Source: Botryotinia globosa (Eukaryota; Ascomycota; Leotiomycetes; Helotiales; Sclerotiniaceae). From it: a stretch of DNA of 64,000 nt. Below, one piece after another: positions 62,841 to 64,000 of this stretch. Under the pieces are notes generated by a model. That model worked only from the letters and a program-made list of their open reading frames with translations, made no database searches and had not been told where the DNA came from. How positions within the stretch are numbered: the stretch's first letter is position 1; the number at the start of each line of letters is the position of its first letter. The stretch is from NCBI GenBank assembly GCA_014898425.1, contig RCSZ01000003.1:620001-684000 (forward strand), given 5' to 3'. A program made the position numbers and the translations under genes.

Positions 62841-62999
62841 ATGAGTACGGACTTATTAATGAGTCTAGAAGATGCCGATTATCCACAATCATACAAAATG
62901 CCAATGTATAGACGTAGATCCCCCGCCCTCGATTCATTCTTCTTCAATAATCCTCATCTTGACAATTCTACTGTGATTCAAGATAGATGGATCGAATAA
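62841..62999 (+). CDS. Upstream ORF overlapping the transporter start
   Basis: A 52-codon ATG-to-TAA frame (opens MSTDLLMSLEDADY) in the leader of the MFS gene. It overlaps the main ATG (62987) by 13 bases in another frame. It may be a regulatory uORF, or the true N-terminus separated from the body by a frameshift or unseen intron; its polar, Arg/Pro-containing text would suit the cytoplasmic head of such a transporter. The leader before it has CTCAACTACA repeats. Confidence 0.4.
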   Translation: MSTDLLMSLEDADYPQSYKMPMYRRRSPALDSFFFNNPHLDNSTVIQDRWIE

Positions 63000-64000
63000 A
63001 GCGCGTCCTGTCAAGGCCAAATGCGAAGCCATACCGCACAAAACATATCAACGATGACCAACCATATATAAACGAAGATGGGCATCTGGATTTTGGACCA
63101 GGGGACATCGAGAATCCAAAGAATTGGTCGACCACGAGACGATGGTATATTACCATGGTAGCAATTTTGCTCGTCTTAAATGCAACTTTTGCATCGTCAA
63201 GTCCATCGGGATGTTTGACAGGAATCGAGGAAGAATTTGATATCTCTGCTGAAGTTTCAGCGTTGGTCATCTCGGTTTTCCTCCTGGGATACTGCTTTGG
63301 ACCTTTGTTCTGGGCTCCATTATCAGAATTCTTTGGACGAAGATGGATCTTTTATATCTCGTTTACCTTGTATCTGGCATTCAATTTCCTCTGTGCTTTC
63401 GCCAATAATTTCGCAGCTCTCTTGATAGGACGATTCATAACCGGTACCATGGCTAGTTCGTCGATTTCGAATGCGCCTGGAGTTCTCGCCGACATTTGGG
63501 GTCCTGTGGAAAGAGGAAACGCAATAGTTTTGTTCTCAGTGATGACCTACGCTGGTCCAGCCTTGGGTCCTGTCATCTCTGGCTTTCTCGAATTGACGAA
63601 AAATTGGAGGTGGAATTTTTACGTCATCTTATGGTTTGCGGGTATCACCGAATGCCTGATGTTTACCATACCAGAGACTTTACCTTTAAAAATTTTAGTA
63701 AATAAAGGTAGGAGAATAAGGGCATTGAAAATTCCAGGTTATGAAAATGTCAGGGCTCCGGCCGAAGATAGCGATCGCACATTATGGCACCTTTTCAAGG
63801 TCGCACTCATTCGACCATGGCAAATCCTCGTCGACCCGATCTCGTTCGCCGTTGCGGTTTACTTATCTGTCGTGTATGCTCTGTTGTATATGCTGTTCAC
63901 CATATATCCCATCATCTTCCAAGAGAAGCGTGGTTGGAACTCCGGTGTGGGACAACTACCATTGATTGGTGCAATTATTGGAGCCTTAATAGGAGGTGTT
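62987..64000 (+). CDS. MFS transporter, DHA1-type (drug/polyamine-like), 3' truncated by window
   Basis: 338 codons open to the window end, about two-thirds of a usual 500-residue protein. The cytoplasmic head carries the DIENPKNWS signature (residues 40-48) typical of fungal 12-helix DHA1 exporters. The first membrane helix starts near 53 (WYITMVAILLVLNATFAS). Motif A is APLSEFFGRR (110-119). The fifth-helix antiporter motif C is GPALGPVISG (190-199). A long central loop and the start of the second helix bundle (about residues 285-338) follow. It is probably a proton-coupled exporter in the plasma membrane; the substrate cannot be told. The start is the first in-frame ATG after an upstream TAG; no introns are needed in the visible part. 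The coding region is not RIP-mutated although it begins 278 bp from the transposon block. Confidence 0.88.
   Translation, partial: MDRIKRVLSRPNAKPYRTKHINDDQPYINEDGHLDFGPGDIENPKNWSTTRRWYITMVAILLVLNATFASSSPSGCLTGIEEEFDISAEVSALVISVFLLGYCFGPLFWAPLSEFFGRRWIFYISFTLYLAFNFLCAFANNFAALLIGRFITGTMASSSISNAPGVLADIWGPVERGNAIVLFSVMTYAGPALGPVISGFLELTKNWRWNFYVILWFAGITECLMFTIPETLPLKILVNKGRRIRALKIPGYENVRAPAEDSDRTLWHLFKVALIRPWQILVDPISFAVAVYLSVVYALLYMLFTIYPIIFQEKRGWNSGVGQLPLIGAIIGALIGGV

Overview
The window looks like a gene-poor chromosomal segment of a filamentous ascomycete. Genes carry short introns with GT..AG ends and CTRAY-type branch points, CA-rich leaders run into AAAATG starts, and a 26-kb AT-rich block carries transition-only mutations of the kind made by repeat-induced point mutation (RIP). 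Gene content and style would suit a leotiomycete such as a Botrytis or Sclerotinia relative, but this is inference and was not tested by a search.

Layout. 1-683 is the last exon of a stomatin (SPFH) gene. 684-12048 is about 11 kb of low-coding DNA with microsatellites, an 88-bp minisatellite and a decayed 135-bp duplication. 12049-13188 encodes an Ala/Pro/Arg-rich protein with an internal 345-bp duplication. 14052-16958 encodes an 875-residue protein with three C2H2-like zinc fingers and two SUMO-interaction-like motifs. 18441-18707 encodes a small Cys/His protein whose 3' end is tandemly duplicated. 18.8-29.6 kb is mostly non-coding and rich in simple repeats. 29619-31190 is a seven-exon LaeA-like SAM methyltransferase. 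31.2-36.8 kb is again simple-repeat-rich DNA.

36841-62709 is a nested transposon block bounded by an inverted sequence of at least about 100 bp. Inside it are a complete but dead Ty3/gypsy chromodomain element (49360-55958, 150-bp LTRs, ATATG target duplication) sitting in a 513-bp TA-flanked MITE; copia-like reverse transcriptase and integrase relics; three families of short LTR-like elements (called X, Y and Z here); and three copies of an unrecognised 0.74-1.15-kb repeat (A, B, C) with variable internal satellites. At 62987 the DNA returns to normal composition with the 5' two-thirds of an MFS (DHA1-type) transporter that runs off the window.

The genes do not form an obvious pathway. A LaeA-like methyltransferase and an MFS exporter are common parts of fungal secondary-metabolite loci, but they lie 32 kb apart across the transposon block with no backbone synthase seen. 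The most notable content is the nested repeat block, its inverted boundaries and the A/B/C repeat family.
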